Below, one piece after another: positions 1 to 9,055 of a stretch of 64,000 bases of DNA. This DNA is from Clostridiaceae bacterium. Its GTDB lineage: Bacteria > Bacillota > Clostridia > Lachnospirales > Lachnospiraceae. Below the pieces are notes generated by a model. The model worked only from the letters and a program-made list of their open reading frames with translations, was not told the origin of the DNA and searched no databases. The stretch lies in assembly GCA_910575435.1 (NCBI GenBank), contig CAJTGI010000001.1:1-64000 (forward strand). Reading direction: 5' to 3'. The first letter of the stretch is position 1. Every line of letters starts with the position of its first letter. Position numbers and translations under genes: made by a program.

Positions 1-50
1 ATTTTTGTTGAAAAATTAGGAGGATTTTGGAAAAAAGTTAAAAAAATATG

Positions 51-79
51 GTGACTTTTGGCGGGATTTGCAGTATAAT
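51..79 (+). promoter_or_regulatory. Sigma-A-type promoter just outside the left inverted repeat, pointing into the island
   Basis: GTGACT at 51-56, a 17-base spacer and a perfect TATAAT at 74-79. The predicted transcript starts near 86, passes through the inverted repeat at 92-135 and enters the SHMT-like gene. Only the -35 box departs from consensus. Because it sits outside the repeat, it would drive whichever gene faces it. Confidence 0.5.
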
Positions 80-91
80 AAAAAAAAAAAA

Positions 92-135
92 GTTATATCC
101 ACTTAGCAAATACAGATGTTTTCATGATTTAACAA
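92..135 (+). repeat. Left copy of a perfect 44-bp inverted repeat
   Basis: Bases 92-135 are the exact reverse complement of 4873-4916, with no mismatch over 44 bases. Identity stops abruptly on both sides. The two copies enclose three AT-rich genes and no transposase or recombinase. See the right copy and the finding on a possible invertible island. Confidence 0.9.
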
Positions 136-241
136 TTTATAATTATTTTCCGTGACCAGTATTTAACATTCATTATTATACAAGGGGGGATATGTATGTC
201 ATTTACCTGATCCTAAATATCTTTCTTGTAGCACAGGTTTT

Positions 242-1345
242 TTGCATGGAATTTATAATAGTGACAAATTACGTTCAGAAAGTGAAATGATAAATTCAAA
301 AATACAGTTTGCAAGTAGAAGTTCCATTAGTAATGACATTAACCAGATATATAATGTCTGGTGTGGTATTCTAAAGGCAAAGGCAATATCAATGCGCTTT
401 TTTTCTGGTTTACATGCTCATACAACTGTTTTTATGGCAATTACGGATATTAGTGATTCTGTAGTTATTTTACCCGAAAAAGCGGGAGGACACATGGCAA
501 CAAAAACAATTCTTGAACGTTTAGGACTTAATGTATATGAGTTTGAAATTGATTACGAAACAAAAAGAATAGATATTCCTAAAAGTGAAGAGTTAATTGA
601 AAAAACACGTCCTAAAGTTATATTTGTTGATCGTAGCGAAGGAACTATTTATGAAGATTTTTCATGGCTTTCCAAATACAAGGATATATATAAAATATTT
701 GACGCATCACAGTATCTTACTAATATAATTGCAAATGATTACATATCACCATTTGACATGGGGTTTGATGCAATATTATCAACCACGCATAAAAATTTCC
801 CTGGTCCTCAACGTGCATTATTTTGCACGAAAGAAAAGGATTTTATGTGGGAAAAAATATATTCAAAAATAGGAACATATGTATCTAACATGCATCCCTA
901 TTCAATTTATTCACTTGGTCTGATGCTAGAAAACTTCGAGAATTACAAGCAACTTTCTCATAATATGTTAGCTAATACTGAAATGCTTAAAAAAGAATTA
1001 ATAAATCAACATCTAACGGTTTACGAACAGCAACCAATATCAATAAATGAAACCATTACGCATCATATTTGGATTCAGTGTTCAAATAAAGTTTCTGCTT
1101 TTGATTTATACAAGCGTTGGGAGCAATATGGATTTTTAACCAATTATAGACTTTTACCTTATAATTTAGGTTATGGAATTCGTATGGGCTTGTCAGCAGC
1201 TACAGTAAGTGGATTATTGCCCAAAGATATTTCTGAACTTGCAAATTTGTTAGCACTAGCTTATCATAGTATAGGGTATGATGAAAAACTCCATCGTTTA
1301 TCTGAAGAGTTTATTAAAAAGATTAAGGAGAACAATAATGCTTAA
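242..1345 (+). CDS. SHMT-like PLP-dependent enzyme, probably with a damaged 5' end
   Basis: The protein resembles fold-type-I PLP enzymes of the serine hydroxymethyltransferase group. It shows an SGLHAHTTVF segment, a GGH motif, a DRSEG/FDASQ cofactor region and STTHKNFPGPQRALF, where the Lys after TTH is the expected PLP lysine. The listed start is a TTG without a convincing ribosome binding site. The same frame stays open upstream to 167 and encodes family-like residues (PDPKYLSCSTGF) but contains no ATG or GTG. An AAGGGGGG motif precedes ATGs at 192 and 196 in other frames; deleting one base near 208 would join ATG 196 to this frame. The gene is therefore either frameshifted or uses a weak start. 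It overlaps the next gene by 8 bases. The substrate cannot be named. Confidence 0.7.
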   Translation: MHGIYNSDKLRSESEMINSKIQFASRSSISNDINQIYNVWCGILKAKAISMRFFSGLHAHTTVFMAITDISDSVVILPEKAGGHMATKTILERLGLNVYEFEIDYETKRIDIPKSEELIEKTRPKVIFVDRSEGTIYEDFSWLSKYKDIYKIFDASQYLTNIIANDYISPFDMGFDAILSTTHKNFPGPQRALFCTKEKDFMWEKIYSKIGTYVSNMHPYSIYSLGLMLENFENYKQLSHNMLANTEMLKKELINQHLTVYEQQPISINETITHHIWIQCSNKVSAFDLYKRWEQYGFLTNYRLLPYNLGYGIRMGLSAATVSGLLPKDISELANLLALAYHSIGYDEKLHRLSEEFIKKIKENNNA

Positions 1346-2345
1346 TAATACCGTTTCATATCTTGTTGCACCGTATAAATTTATTAATGTTAATACAAAT
1401 TTGTCAGATGAAATTCCTGCTGATTATATTCGGGTTAAATATTTGTTTTGCGGAATATGCGGCGGTGACTACTCACGTTATTTGGGACATAGAAAAGAGT
1501 ATCCATTATCACTTGGACATGAATTTGTCGCGCAAGTCCTTGACTATAACTGTTCATGTTCAATAGATGTTTCGATAGGAGACTTTGTTGTATCAGACTT
1601 TAATTATCGTTGCTTGAAATGTCACTATTGCCAAAAAGGGAAAAGTCATCTATGTAAAAAAAACGATATTGAACTATTTTCAAATCGAGCCTTCTCAATG
1701 TACGCAGATATACATTACAGTTATTTGGTAAAAATTGATTCATCTATCAAGCCCATTTATCGCGCAACAGCCATTGAACCCTTGTCATGTATCATACATG
1801 CAATGCAAAATTATGATTTATCTAAGATAAAAGCCATACTAATTTATGGGACAGGAAATATCGGCATGTTATGTGCATTTTATTTGCATACTTGCCTAAA
1901 GAAGACAGTATATGTTTATGATACGAACAAAGAAAAGTGTAAACTAGTTGCTCATACACTAGGATGTAATATAGCAGAGCATGACATTGGGTATGACCTG
2001 ATAGTTGAAGCAACAAATACTGTATCTGGTCTTTTGGAATGTATTATTAATTGTGAATATAATCAACAAATATGCTCGTTTAGCCATTTATATGGACAAA
2101 ATACAGATGGTATTTATACTAATTTGGTTAAAAAAGAAATAAATATATTTTTTCCATTAAGAAATGGTGCTAAAGAGAATCTTTCACATGCTGCACAGAT
2201 GATTAAGGAGAACTGGACGACATGTGAAGATAAATTGATTAAAGTATATGAAACAGATGATCTTAACACAGTATTTAAAGCTAAAAGGAGCTGTAATATA
2301 CCAAAGCAAATCATAAAATTTAGAGTAATTCAAGAAAGTTCTTAA
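1338..2345 (+). CDS. Zinc-dependent medium-chain dehydrogenase (MDR family)
   Basis: This 335-residue protein has the MDR layout: catalytic-zinc Cys in CGICGGD, the GHE motif (SLGHEF), four structural-zinc cysteines in a C-x2-C-x2-C-x7-C pattern (RCLKCHYCQKGKSHLC), and a nucleotide-binding segment YGTGNIGML. The family oxidises alcohols or polyols with NAD(P). Start 1338 was chosen because AAGGAG lies 6 bases upstream. The start overlaps the stop of the SHMT-like gene (ATGCTTAA), which suggests translational coupling. The pair could act on a common amino-alcohol or sugar substrate, but this is inference. Its 3' end overlaps the opposing NTPase gene by 26 bases. AT-rich like the rest of the island. 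Confidence 0.8.
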   Translation: MLNNTVSYLVAPYKFINVNTNLSDEIPADYIRVKYLFCGICGGDYSRYLGHRKEYPLSLGHEFVAQVLDYNCSCSIDVSIGDFVVSDFNYRCLKCHYCQKGKSHLCKKNDIELFSNRAFSMYADIHYSYLVKIDSSIKPIYRATAIEPLSCIIHAMQNYDLSKIKAILIYGTGNIGMLCAFYLHTCLKKTVYVYDTNKEKCKLVAHTLGCNIAEHDIGYDLIVEATNTVSGLLECIINCEYNQQICSFSHLYGQNTDGIYTNLVKKEINIFFPLRNGAKENLSHAAQMIKENWTTCEDKLIKVYETDDLNTVFKAKRSCNIPKQIIKFRVIQESS

Positions 2346-4719
2346 TATTTTTCAATGTAATGTCAAAAGAGAACCATTCATATTTCAATCTGAAATATTC
2401 AATTTTGGCTTGGTTTCTTTTCATTACATATATTGGAAGCAAAAGATACTCATAAATGAAATCTATTTTCTTTAGTTGTTTTTTTACTTTAAAAAATGTT
2501 TTAGAAGAAACATTCTGTGTTTCAGAATATTCGAGATAGGCTTCCGCTATCATTGTAAAGAAATTTCCTGCATGATATTTTGTTCTAGTAAATTCAAAAT
2601 AGGCTTTTTGTATATATCTCTTTGCTTGCTGCACATCATGCGTCAAAAGCATAGCAATAGCCATAGAATAATATATTTTACCTAAATTATTATGATTATT
2701 ATATTTCTGGTTTTCCTCAATAGCTTTATCATAATAATCAAAAACTTGCTGAGGTTTGTAATAACAATATGTTTCACAACATACAGTAAGATAATATGCT
2801 ATATTATGAGGACTTGCATTTGTTTTTGAATAATAATTTATTGCTGTATCAAATAAAAAATTAAATCTATAGCAATGTCCGCAGGCTTTTTGTATTTCAT
2901 ACAAAAGCTTTTCGTCAGATACATGATTAGATAATAATTCTAAATCTACAACAGCACTTTTAAATTTTCCGCGAAGCATTTGCATATCACAATAATAAAC
3001 CATCCCCTTTATATAATAACGCTCATTATTTTCATTATCTGTCAAAGTGGCAGCAAATTCTTTCATTCGCTTTTCGGCATCCGAATATCTGCCTGATATT
3101 GAAAGTAAGTAATTTATATCACATATTAATGATTTTTTATGTTTACCAAAATTGCACTCACTAATTGGAATCTTTTGTAATCGTTTAAGTCCTGATATAA
3201 TATTGGAGCTCCTCGTTGTCTTTCCGATTATATATTCATAAATATAAACTAGGTTACTTTTTTTCTTATTGTTTACGCTATTAATATAATTATAAAACTC
3301 ATTGCCATAACTTCTATCAACTAAGTAAAAAAATAACTCTATTAATTTTTCGGACTGATGTTCTGAAATTACCATGTTTTCATTTTCTATTAAACGATAA
3401 ATGTTAATAATTAAGTTATATTTTATATCATCATAAAAGTTAACATCCGGAAGTATTCTTGCATGCACAACTGTTAAATAATTATCTATAATTTTTGTAC
3501 GTACTTGTGTACTCACAAAAAAAGATATATTATGTGCAAGAACAGTATGTATTTTATATAATCCATTAAATTGTTCAACATATCTAACAATAGTACTCCT
3601 TTCAAAATCAGAAAAAGGATATCTTTGTAAAGAAAGATTGTTAAATTTTATGGCATTATCGTAGATTGTTTCATTAAACAGATTTATTACCGAAAGATAG
3701 TCAATAATTAATTGTTCTTCAGGATTCAAATGACTAAGTAAATTCTTTACCAAGTCTTCCTTACTATCAAATCCTATAATACTATTTGCCGAAAAAAGCG
3801 TTCGTTTATCCATTGCTATTGCTAAATCTAAATATAATGGTATACAATCGGTTTTTTCTATAATAAAATTAATTTGTTCTTGTGTATAATTTTGCTTTCT
3901 TAAATACATTTGAACTTCACTCTTCGGAATGCAGTCTAATGAACGGTTTTCTATTACGCTTTTGTCTACACTAGAATTGTCAAACCAGTATAATGCCTCT
4001 CTTGACGTCACGAAGAACATTCCTGTTTTGAAAGAATTGATAAAGTATTTTAGCCAATCGAATTTATAATTATTTTTTCCTAAATCATATGCATCAAAAA
4101 GGAACATATATTTTAACTCACTTAATTCGTTTTGAATGTCCACTGCCAAATTCTCGACTAAATAGATATGCAAATTCTCTATTTTATCCCGTAACAGTTC
4201 CGACACTATTTGTTTTTCTTCGTCTGTAATTACTTTTTCTTCACATAATGTTATTATCTTTCCTACAATTTGTTCTGTATCAAGCAACCCTCGTCCAACC
4301 GTAGAATCAAAAAGCTTTCCCATTCTTGTATAAATCTTTTGAGAAATGGAATATAGATTTTTTCTATCTATTCTATCACAGGAAATAAAATCCCAATATC
4401 TGAATAAGGCATAATCAAAGTGTGGTGTATAATTAAATTCTCGTCTAATACATAGCAATATAGACGGTATTGTTTCATGACTCAATATTTCCAACGGATA
4501 ATAATATAGAATCTGATTTGAACCATTATAAACACTATGTATTTTTTTTATTAGTTGGCTTTTACCAATACCCCCCATCCCATAAAAAGCAAACAGCTTA
4601 AAAAAATCTGTTTGCTCATTATATATACGTACATTCTTTTCAATTAACTCAAAAATATCTTCACGATCTAAAAATATTCTATTACCAGTTTTGTTTTTGT
4701 CGGTATTAATAAATCCCAT
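2320..4719 (-). CDS. STAND-like P-loop NTPase with helical repeat C-terminus
   Basis: A 799-residue protein. Near residues 47-54 it has a Walker A of the STAND/NB-ARC style (GMGGIGKS), then a Walker-B-like strand (YMFLFDAYD), and a long C-terminal half of Tyr/Asn-rich helical repeats that look TPR-like. Proteins with this plan act as ligand-triggered oligomeric switches, either as regulators or in phage defence. No N-terminal nuclease, protease or DNA-binding domain is visible, since only about 45 residues precede Walker A. ATG 4719 was preferred because GAGG lies 8 bases upstream; a TTG at 4767 would add 16 residues. The gene points towards the dehydrogenase, and its 5' side abuts the right inverted repeat. 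Strongly AT-rich. Confidence 0.7.
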   Translation of the reverse strand: MGFINTDKNKTGNRIFLDREDIFELIEKNVRIYNEQTDFFKLFAFYGMGGIGKSQLIKKIHSVYNGSNQILYYYPLEILSHETIPSILLCIRREFNYTPHFDYALFRYWDFISCDRIDRKNLYSISQKIYTRMGKLFDSTVGRGLLDTEQIVGKIITLCEEKVITDEEKQIVSELLRDKIENLHIYLVENLAVDIQNELSELKYMFLFDAYDLGKNNYKFDWLKYFINSFKTGMFFVTSREALYWFDNSSVDKSVIENRSLDCIPKSEVQMYLRKQNYTQEQINFIIEKTDCIPLYLDLAIAMDKRTLFSANSIIGFDSKEDLVKNLLSHLNPEEQLIIDYLSVINLFNETIYDNAIKFNNLSLQRYPFSDFERSTIVRYVEQFNGLYKIHTVLAHNISFFVSTQVRTKIIDNYLTVVHARILPDVNFYDDIKYNLIINIYRLIENENMVISEHQSEKLIELFFYLVDRSYGNEFYNYINSVNNKKKSNLVYIYEYIIGKTTRSSNIISGLKRLQKIPISECNFGKHKKSLICDINYLLSISGRYSDAEKRMKEFAATLTDNENNERYYIKGMVYYCDMQMLRGKFKSAVVDLELLSNHVSDEKLLYEIQKACGHCYRFNFLFDTAINYYSKTNASPHNIAYYLTVCCETYCYYKPQQVFDYYDKAIEENQKYNNHNNLGKIYYSMAIAMLLTHDVQQAKRYIQKAYFEFTRTKYHAGNFFTMIAEAYLEYSETQNVSSKTFFKVKKQLKKIDFIYEYLLLPIYVMKRNQAKIEYFRLKYEWFSFDITLKNIKNFLELL

Positions 4720-4872
4720 TTTGATTGCCTCAATATTATATGCTATTATATTAGTTATTTGCACCAATGTTACATGAATATATATCCTCCATCTCTCGCA
4801 AAACTGACAGATAATAAAAAGTTATCCATCAGTTTAAGCGATCTAGTGATTTACATTGGAGGGAAAAGAACC

Positions 4873-4916
4873 TTGTTAAATCATGAAAACATCTGTATTT
4901 GCTAAGTGGATATAAC
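4873..4916 (-). repeat. Right copy of the perfect 44-bp inverted repeat
   Basis: Exact reverse complement of 92-135. It lies about 155 bp upstream of the NTPase start and 60 bp before the promoter of the hydrogenase-like chemoreceptor. Perfect identity argues for recent duplication or continuing recombination between the copies. Confidence 0.9.
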
Positions 4917-4974
4917 AAATCGTTTTGCTCCTTGGAATCTATTCCTACTTTCCCCATACTTTTCCAGATTTTAC

Positions 4975-5003
4975 TTGAGCTTTCCCCGATTTTTTTATAT
5001 GAT
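4975..5003 (+). promoter_or_regulatory. Promoter for the hydrogenase-like chemoreceptor gene
   Basis: TTGAGC at 4975-4980, a 17-base spacer and TATGAT at 4998-5003, about 54 bp before the chosen start at 5057. Confidence 0.5.
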
Positions 5004-5056
5004 AGATATAGAAGCATATTGGATTGGGAGTTCCGTACGGAGAAAGGTTGAAAAAA

Positions 5057-6985
5057 ATGAAAATCATTGGACTGAAAGAGGAAAAATGCGTTGGGTGCAA
5101 CGCATGCGTGAAGGTATGCCCTGCGGGCGATGCGAATATTGCCCACATCGATGACGAGGGGAATCTGAGGATTCAGATTGATGATAAGAAATGTATCAAA
5201 TGTGGGGCGTGCATTGAGGCTTGTTCCCACGATGCTAGGTATTTTGTGGATGATATCGATCCCTTTTTGCGGGATCTGGAGGCGGGAGAGGAGATTGCCA
5301 TGCTGGCAGCCCCTGCGATTAAGATTGCCTTTGATGGAAATTGGCGCCATGTGCTTCAGTGGCTGCGAAACAAAGGAGTAAAGGCGATCTATGATACCAG
5401 TTTTGGGGCGGACATCTGTACTTGGGCCCATCTGCGCTATCTGGAGAAGCATCCGGATGCCAAGGTGATCTCCCAGCCCTGTGCGGCGGTGGTAAACTAT
5501 ATTCAGTGTCATAAGCCGGAGCTGATTCCCCGCCTGTCGCCCATACATAGCCCCATGCTGTGCATTGCGATTTATGTGCGCAAGGTATTGGGATTCAAGG
5601 GAAAGATTGCGGCAATTTCACCCTGCATTGCGAAGATTGATGAGTTTCGGGAAACGGGCGTGATTGATTATAATGTGACCATGGATCATTTGAAAAAATA
5701 TTTTGATGACAATAAGGTGGATCTTCCCAAGGTCAAAATTTACAGTGAATTTGAGTTTGACGAGCATCAGGGCCTGGAGGGGGCGATTTATTCTAAGCCA
5801 GGGGGACTGATGAAGAATCTGCTCATTCACAATCCGGAGATGGAGGTGGTTACTTCCGAGGGCATTGAAAAGCTATACCGGGATTTGGACACCTATGAGA
5901 AGGAGCAGTCGAAATGGCTTCCCACGGTCTTTGATGTGCTGAACTGTGAGAATGGGTGCAATGGAGGCCCGGCCACGGGAGTGCATTATAACTGCTTCAG
6001 CATGAATGACATTATGCATGACGTGGAGCGGTATGCCAGGAGAGTCCGCAAGGCGAATACCTCGAAAAAGGGCGTGGATAAGCAGTTTACAGAATTTGAC
6101 AGGACGCTCGATATCAACGATTATGTCCGTACATATCAGTCCAAGTATGCGGAGAAGGTGAAAGTTACCGAGGCAGATATAGAGAAGGCGTATGGCGTGC
6201 TGGACAAGCATACCGAGATGGAGAAGAATTTTGACTGCCATGCCTGCGGGTACAAGTCCTGCCGGGAGATGGCCATTGCCCTGGCTCGGGGAATTAATGA
6301 GAAGGAAAACTGCCATCAGTATATGATGAAGTCCATCTATAATGAGCGCAAGAAAGTGACTGCCATCAACGATGAAGTTCTGCGCATGAACAACGAGCTG
6401 GTGAAGGTGTTTGGAAATCTTACCGAGAATATTGAAAAGGTGCGGGACGAGGCGGCAGAGATCCGCAATACGGGAAAAGAGAGCAGTGCGGATATGATGA
6501 ATGTGGCTAGATATATGAATGAACTGCAGGAACTGAATCAGAGCATTTCCACGTCTCTGGAGAATATCAATGCCAGCGTGGATCAGTACAATGTGATGAC
6601 CCAGGATGTGGAGAAGATTTCAGGAAAAATCAATCTGCTATCCCTGAATGCGGCGATTGAGGCTGCCAGGGCCGGCGAGGCCGGGAGGGGCTTTTCCGTA
6701 GTGGCATCCAGCATCCGGGAACTGTCGGAGAATTCCAAGTCTTCCGTTGGCAATGCCAGGGTGAATGATGAAGCGATCAAGCAGACCATCCATGAGGTGA
6801 ATGAAATCATCCAGAAGTTCAGTGCTGTGACGGATGAATTATTGCAGGTGGTGAATGTTTCCATTGAAAACGTGGAGCAGACTTCCCAGAAAAGCCAGTT
6901 GATCGAGGATTCTATGAATACGGTATCCCACATTGCGGAACTTGTAGAGGATGTCATCGAGCAGACTAATTCTATATTGAATTAA
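5057..6985 (+). CDS. Cytoplasmic chemoreceptor with [FeFe]-hydrogenase-like sensor domain
   Basis: A 642-residue fusion. Residues about 10-55 are a two-cluster ferredoxin ([25 protein letters not shown]). Residues about 70-365 are an iron-hydrogenase large-subunit domain with three H-cluster-type loops: [16 protein letters not shown] and NCENGCNGG. The four cubane-ligand cysteines are kept, but the first Cys and Trp of the catalytic TSCCPxW loop are absent, as in putative sensory hydrogenases. [10 protein letters not shown] iron-sulfur motif follows near 393. From about 440 comes a methyl-accepting signalling hairpin ([22 protein letters not shown]). No membrane segment is present. It probably reports redox state or H2 to CheA/CheW or a related output. 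ATG 5057 follows AGAAAGG; an upstream TTG at 5024 was rejected. Confidence 0.85.
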   Translation: MKIIGLKEEKCVGCNACVKVCPAGDANIAHIDDEGNLRIQIDDKKCIKCGACIEACSHDARYFVDDIDPFLRDLEAGEEIAMLAAPAIKIAFDGNWRHVLQWLRNKGVKAIYDTSFGADICTWAHLRYLEKHPDAKVISQPCAAVVNYIQCHKPELIPRLSPIHSPMLCIAIYVRKVLGFKGKIAAISPCIAKIDEFRETGVIDYNVTMDHLKKYFDDNKVDLPKVKIYSEFEFDEHQGLEGAIYSKPGGLMKNLLIHNPEMEVVTSEGIEKLYRDLDTYEKEQSKWLPTVFDVLNCENGCNGGPATGVHYNCFSMNDIMHDVERYARRVRKANTSKKGVDKQFTEFDRTLDINDYVRTYQSKYAEKVKVTEADIEKAYGVLDKHTEMEKNFDCHACGYKSCREMAIALARGINEKENCHQYMMKSIYNERKKVTAINDEVLRMNNELVKVFGNLTENIEKVRDEAAEIRNTGKESSADMMNVARYMNELQELNQSISTSLENINASVDQYNVMTQDVEKISGKINLLSLNAAIEAARAGEAGRGFSVVASSIRELSENSKSSVGNARVNDEAIKQTIHEVNEIIQKFSAVTDELLQVVNVSIENVEQTSQKSQLIEDSMNTVSHIAELVEDVIEQTNSILN

Positions 6986-7020
6986 GGGCAATGTTTCTTT
7001 TGGCCTTAATATGATGATAG

Positions 7021-7152
7021 GCAGAAGCGGCTACCGCAATTGATATTTCTCTTGAAGATATTTTTCAAGCAAACATTGATAAATTGAAGAAGAGATATCC
7101 AGACGGATTTGAAACTCAAAAATCCTTAGTGAGGTTAAAGGGCGATATATAA
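7021..7152 (+). pseudogene. C-terminal remnant of a MazG-like pyrophosphohydrolase
   Basis: An open frame with no start, beginning right after an in-frame TAG at 7018, encodes ISLEDIFQANIDKLKKRYP followed by DGFETQKSL and a stop at 7150. This is the typical C-terminal tail of MazG-type nucleotide pyrophosphohydrolases, which are common in phages and mobile elements. The catalytic EExxE part is missing, so only debris remains. Confidence 0.55.
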
Positions 7153-7379
7153 ACAATAGACGGTCTTGCTTGCATGTAAAAATGCAAAGAAAAGGGTTCG
7201 TTGGAAGATATTGTCGGGGAAGAAGTGCATTGCATGCGGATTGACTGTATAAGAACCTTCGCAGGTCATGACTTGGATTTGTGGGGGTTCTTTTGACAAA
7301 ATTGAAGTTATAGTGGATAATTTTGGTAAGGATTGTTTTAATTTATTAAATGTGTATGTTGATTTTACAAATAGTGTGT

Positions 7380-7910
7380 ACATTCGGAGGTTGTCTGTAT
7401 GATGAAAAGCCACAGGACATTATAAAAGATGTTTATACACTTGAGTTTTTAAATCTCAATGCAAATAGTCATTATGATGAGAGCGAATTAGAGCGTAAAA
7501 TATGTGCTAATTTGCAGGAGTTTTTGTTAGAACTGGGGAAAGGTTTTACTTTTGTCAAAGAGCAGTTTCCCATGAATATCAATAATCATATTTACAAATG
7601 TGATTTGGTATTTTATCACCGCATTTTGAAGTGTTTTGTTTTAATTGATTTAAAGGTAAATGCAGTTCAATATGATGATATCGGGCAAATGAATATGTAC
7701 ATGGGATATTTTGCAGAAGAAGAAAATGAACCAGATGATAAACCACCTATTGGTATTGTATTAGCGAGGGATAAGGACGAATTATTAGTAAAATATGCTA
7801 CTTATGGAATGGATACAAATTTGTTTGTTTCAAAATATGAGTTGTATTTACCTAATAGGGAAGAATTAAAGCAGTTAGTGGATAAGATTATGTTTGATGA
7901 AGAGGATTAG
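7380..7910 (+). pseudogene. C-terminal nuclease domain of a YhcG/DUF1016-type protein, truncated
   Basis: The frame encodes YTLEFLNL, then ELERKICANLQEFLLELGKG, then DLVFYHRILKCFVLIDLK, GQMNMYMGYF, PIGIVLARDKDE and ASKYELYLP-like ends (here VSKYELYLPNREEL). This is the PD-(D/E)xK C-terminal half of YhcG family proteins, which are normally about 340 residues. The N-terminal half is absent. The frame stays open back to 7350 but has no convincing ribosome binding site. The family is linked to DNA processing and often to restriction or mobile loci. With the MazG-like fragment upstream, it marks a decayed insertion. Confidence 0.65.
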
Positions 7911-8275
7911 AAAAATGCATTTGTCTAGATTTTTTGACGGCAGAATGCCAGAAAATAAAGGATTTGTAATTATAACAAGAGGATTTTGTCTAGATTTTTT
8001 ATAAAAGTTGGAAGTTATACAATAGAAAGAGGTATTGTATTAGATGTTACAGTCTTTTGCAGATATTTACAAAGATACTCTAATCTTCCCAACCTTACAT
8101 AAATGTAAGATAAAAGCAAACAATCTTTATACAAAACATGATTACAACAGTGTAAAATAATAACTGTTCCAGCCAATGCCGTTGATCGGCGTGGCCTGGA
8201 GCAGTTATTTTGCTGTAGAACAGATTTTTTAGAATCGGGCGTGGCGGGCGACCGTTCGCCTGAAAGGAGGAGCGA
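7911..8275. other. Gene-free stretch before the ABC transporter
   Basis: The first part is AT-rich and holds two copies of a 15-base word, TTGTCTAGATTTTTT, near 7921 and 7985. The only other structure seen is the hairpin at 8159-8217. No ORF with a ribosome binding site was seen. Confidence 0.5.
8159..8217. terminator. Long hairpin before the ABC transporter
   Basis: AATAACTGTTCCAGCC pairs with the downstream GGCCTGGAGCAGTTATT apart from a few mismatches, and TTTTGCTG follows. It could end leftover transcription from the remnant region or act as part of the transporter leader. Confidence 0.5.
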
Positions 8276-9055
8276 ATGGATGGGATAGCAAAGGATTACA
8301 TTCGGGTGCAGGATGTGGAGAAATATTATGGCAATGCATCGAATGTGACGAAGGCGGTAGACCGGGTGAGTTTTCAGGTGAGTCGAGGAGAGTTCGTGGG
8401 GGTGATGGGGGCCTCTGGCTCGGGCAAGACCACTCTGCTCAATCTGCTTGCCACTATTGACCGGGTGACGGCAGGGCATATCTTTTACGAAGAGGCGGAT
8501 ATTACGGAGATGAGGGAGGATGATCTGGCGGCATTCCGCAGGAATCATTTGGGCTTTGTGTTCCAAGAGTACAATCTTTTAGATACCCTTACCTTGGAAG
8601 AGAATATTATGTTAGCCATGACGCTGCAGGGGAGAGGTAAGAAGGATATTTTGAGGGAATGCCGGGAGATGATGGAACTATTGGAAATCCAGGAAAACAG
8701 GAATAAATTTCCCTATCAGGTTTCCGGAGGGCAGAAGCAGCGGTGCGCCTGCGCCAGGGCCATGGTGAATCATCCCAAGCTGCTTTTGGCGGATGAGCCC
8801 ACCGGGGCATTGGATTCCCGGTCTGCCCAGATTCTGCTGGAGACTTTCACGAGATTGAACCAGGCTCTGGATGCCACCATACTCATGGTGACCCACGATG
8901 CCTTTTCTGCCAGTTATTGCAGCCGCATCCTTTTTCTCAAGGATGGGCAGCTGTTCCATGAGTTGGTGCGAGGCGGGAAGGAGAGAAGGATTTTCTTGCA
9001 GGAGATTTTAGATGTGCTGTCCATGACGGGAGGTGAATTGTCTGATGCTAGGTAA
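8276..9055 (+). CDS. Bce-type ABC transporter ATP-binding protein
   Basis: A 259-residue ATPase with Walker A GASGSGKT, a Q-loop (FVFQEYNLLD), signature VSGGQKQR, Walker B LLLADEPTGALD and a switch His (MVTHD). The EYNLLDTLT wording and the large FtsX-like permease next door match BceA-type exporters or detoxification pumps, which protect against bacitracin, lantibiotics and other cell-wall peptides. The start has AAAGGAGG 5 bases upstream. It overlaps the permease gene by 11 bases. No two-component system lies adjacent, although these pumps usually have one; the system at 48 kb is distant. Confidence 0.9.
   Translation: MDGIAKDYIRVQDVEKYYGNASNVTKAVDRVSFQVSRGEFVGVMGASGSGKTTLLNLLATIDRVTAGHIFYEEADITEMREDDLAAFRRNHLGFVFQEYNLLDTLTLEENIMLAMTLQGRGKKDILRECREMMELLEIQENRNKFPYQVSGGQKQRCACARAMVNHPKLLLADEPTGALDSRSAQILLETFTRLNQALDATILMVTHDAFSASYCSRILFLKDGQLFHELVRGGKERRIFLQEILDVLSMTGGELSDAR

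Noticed and set aside
1-54. End of a coding region (VEKLGGFWKKVKKIW then TGA)
   Set aside because: Only 17 codons are visible; cannot be distinguished from chance in AT-rich sequence.
92-4916. Insertion-sequence pair bounding a composite transposon
   Set aside because: The 44-bp repeats contain no transposase and no clear target duplication beyond a few A.
4829-5548. 239-residue minus-strand ORF over the chemoreceptor start
   Set aside because: Antisense to ferredoxin and hydrogenase motifs that are clearly real; no family resemblance.
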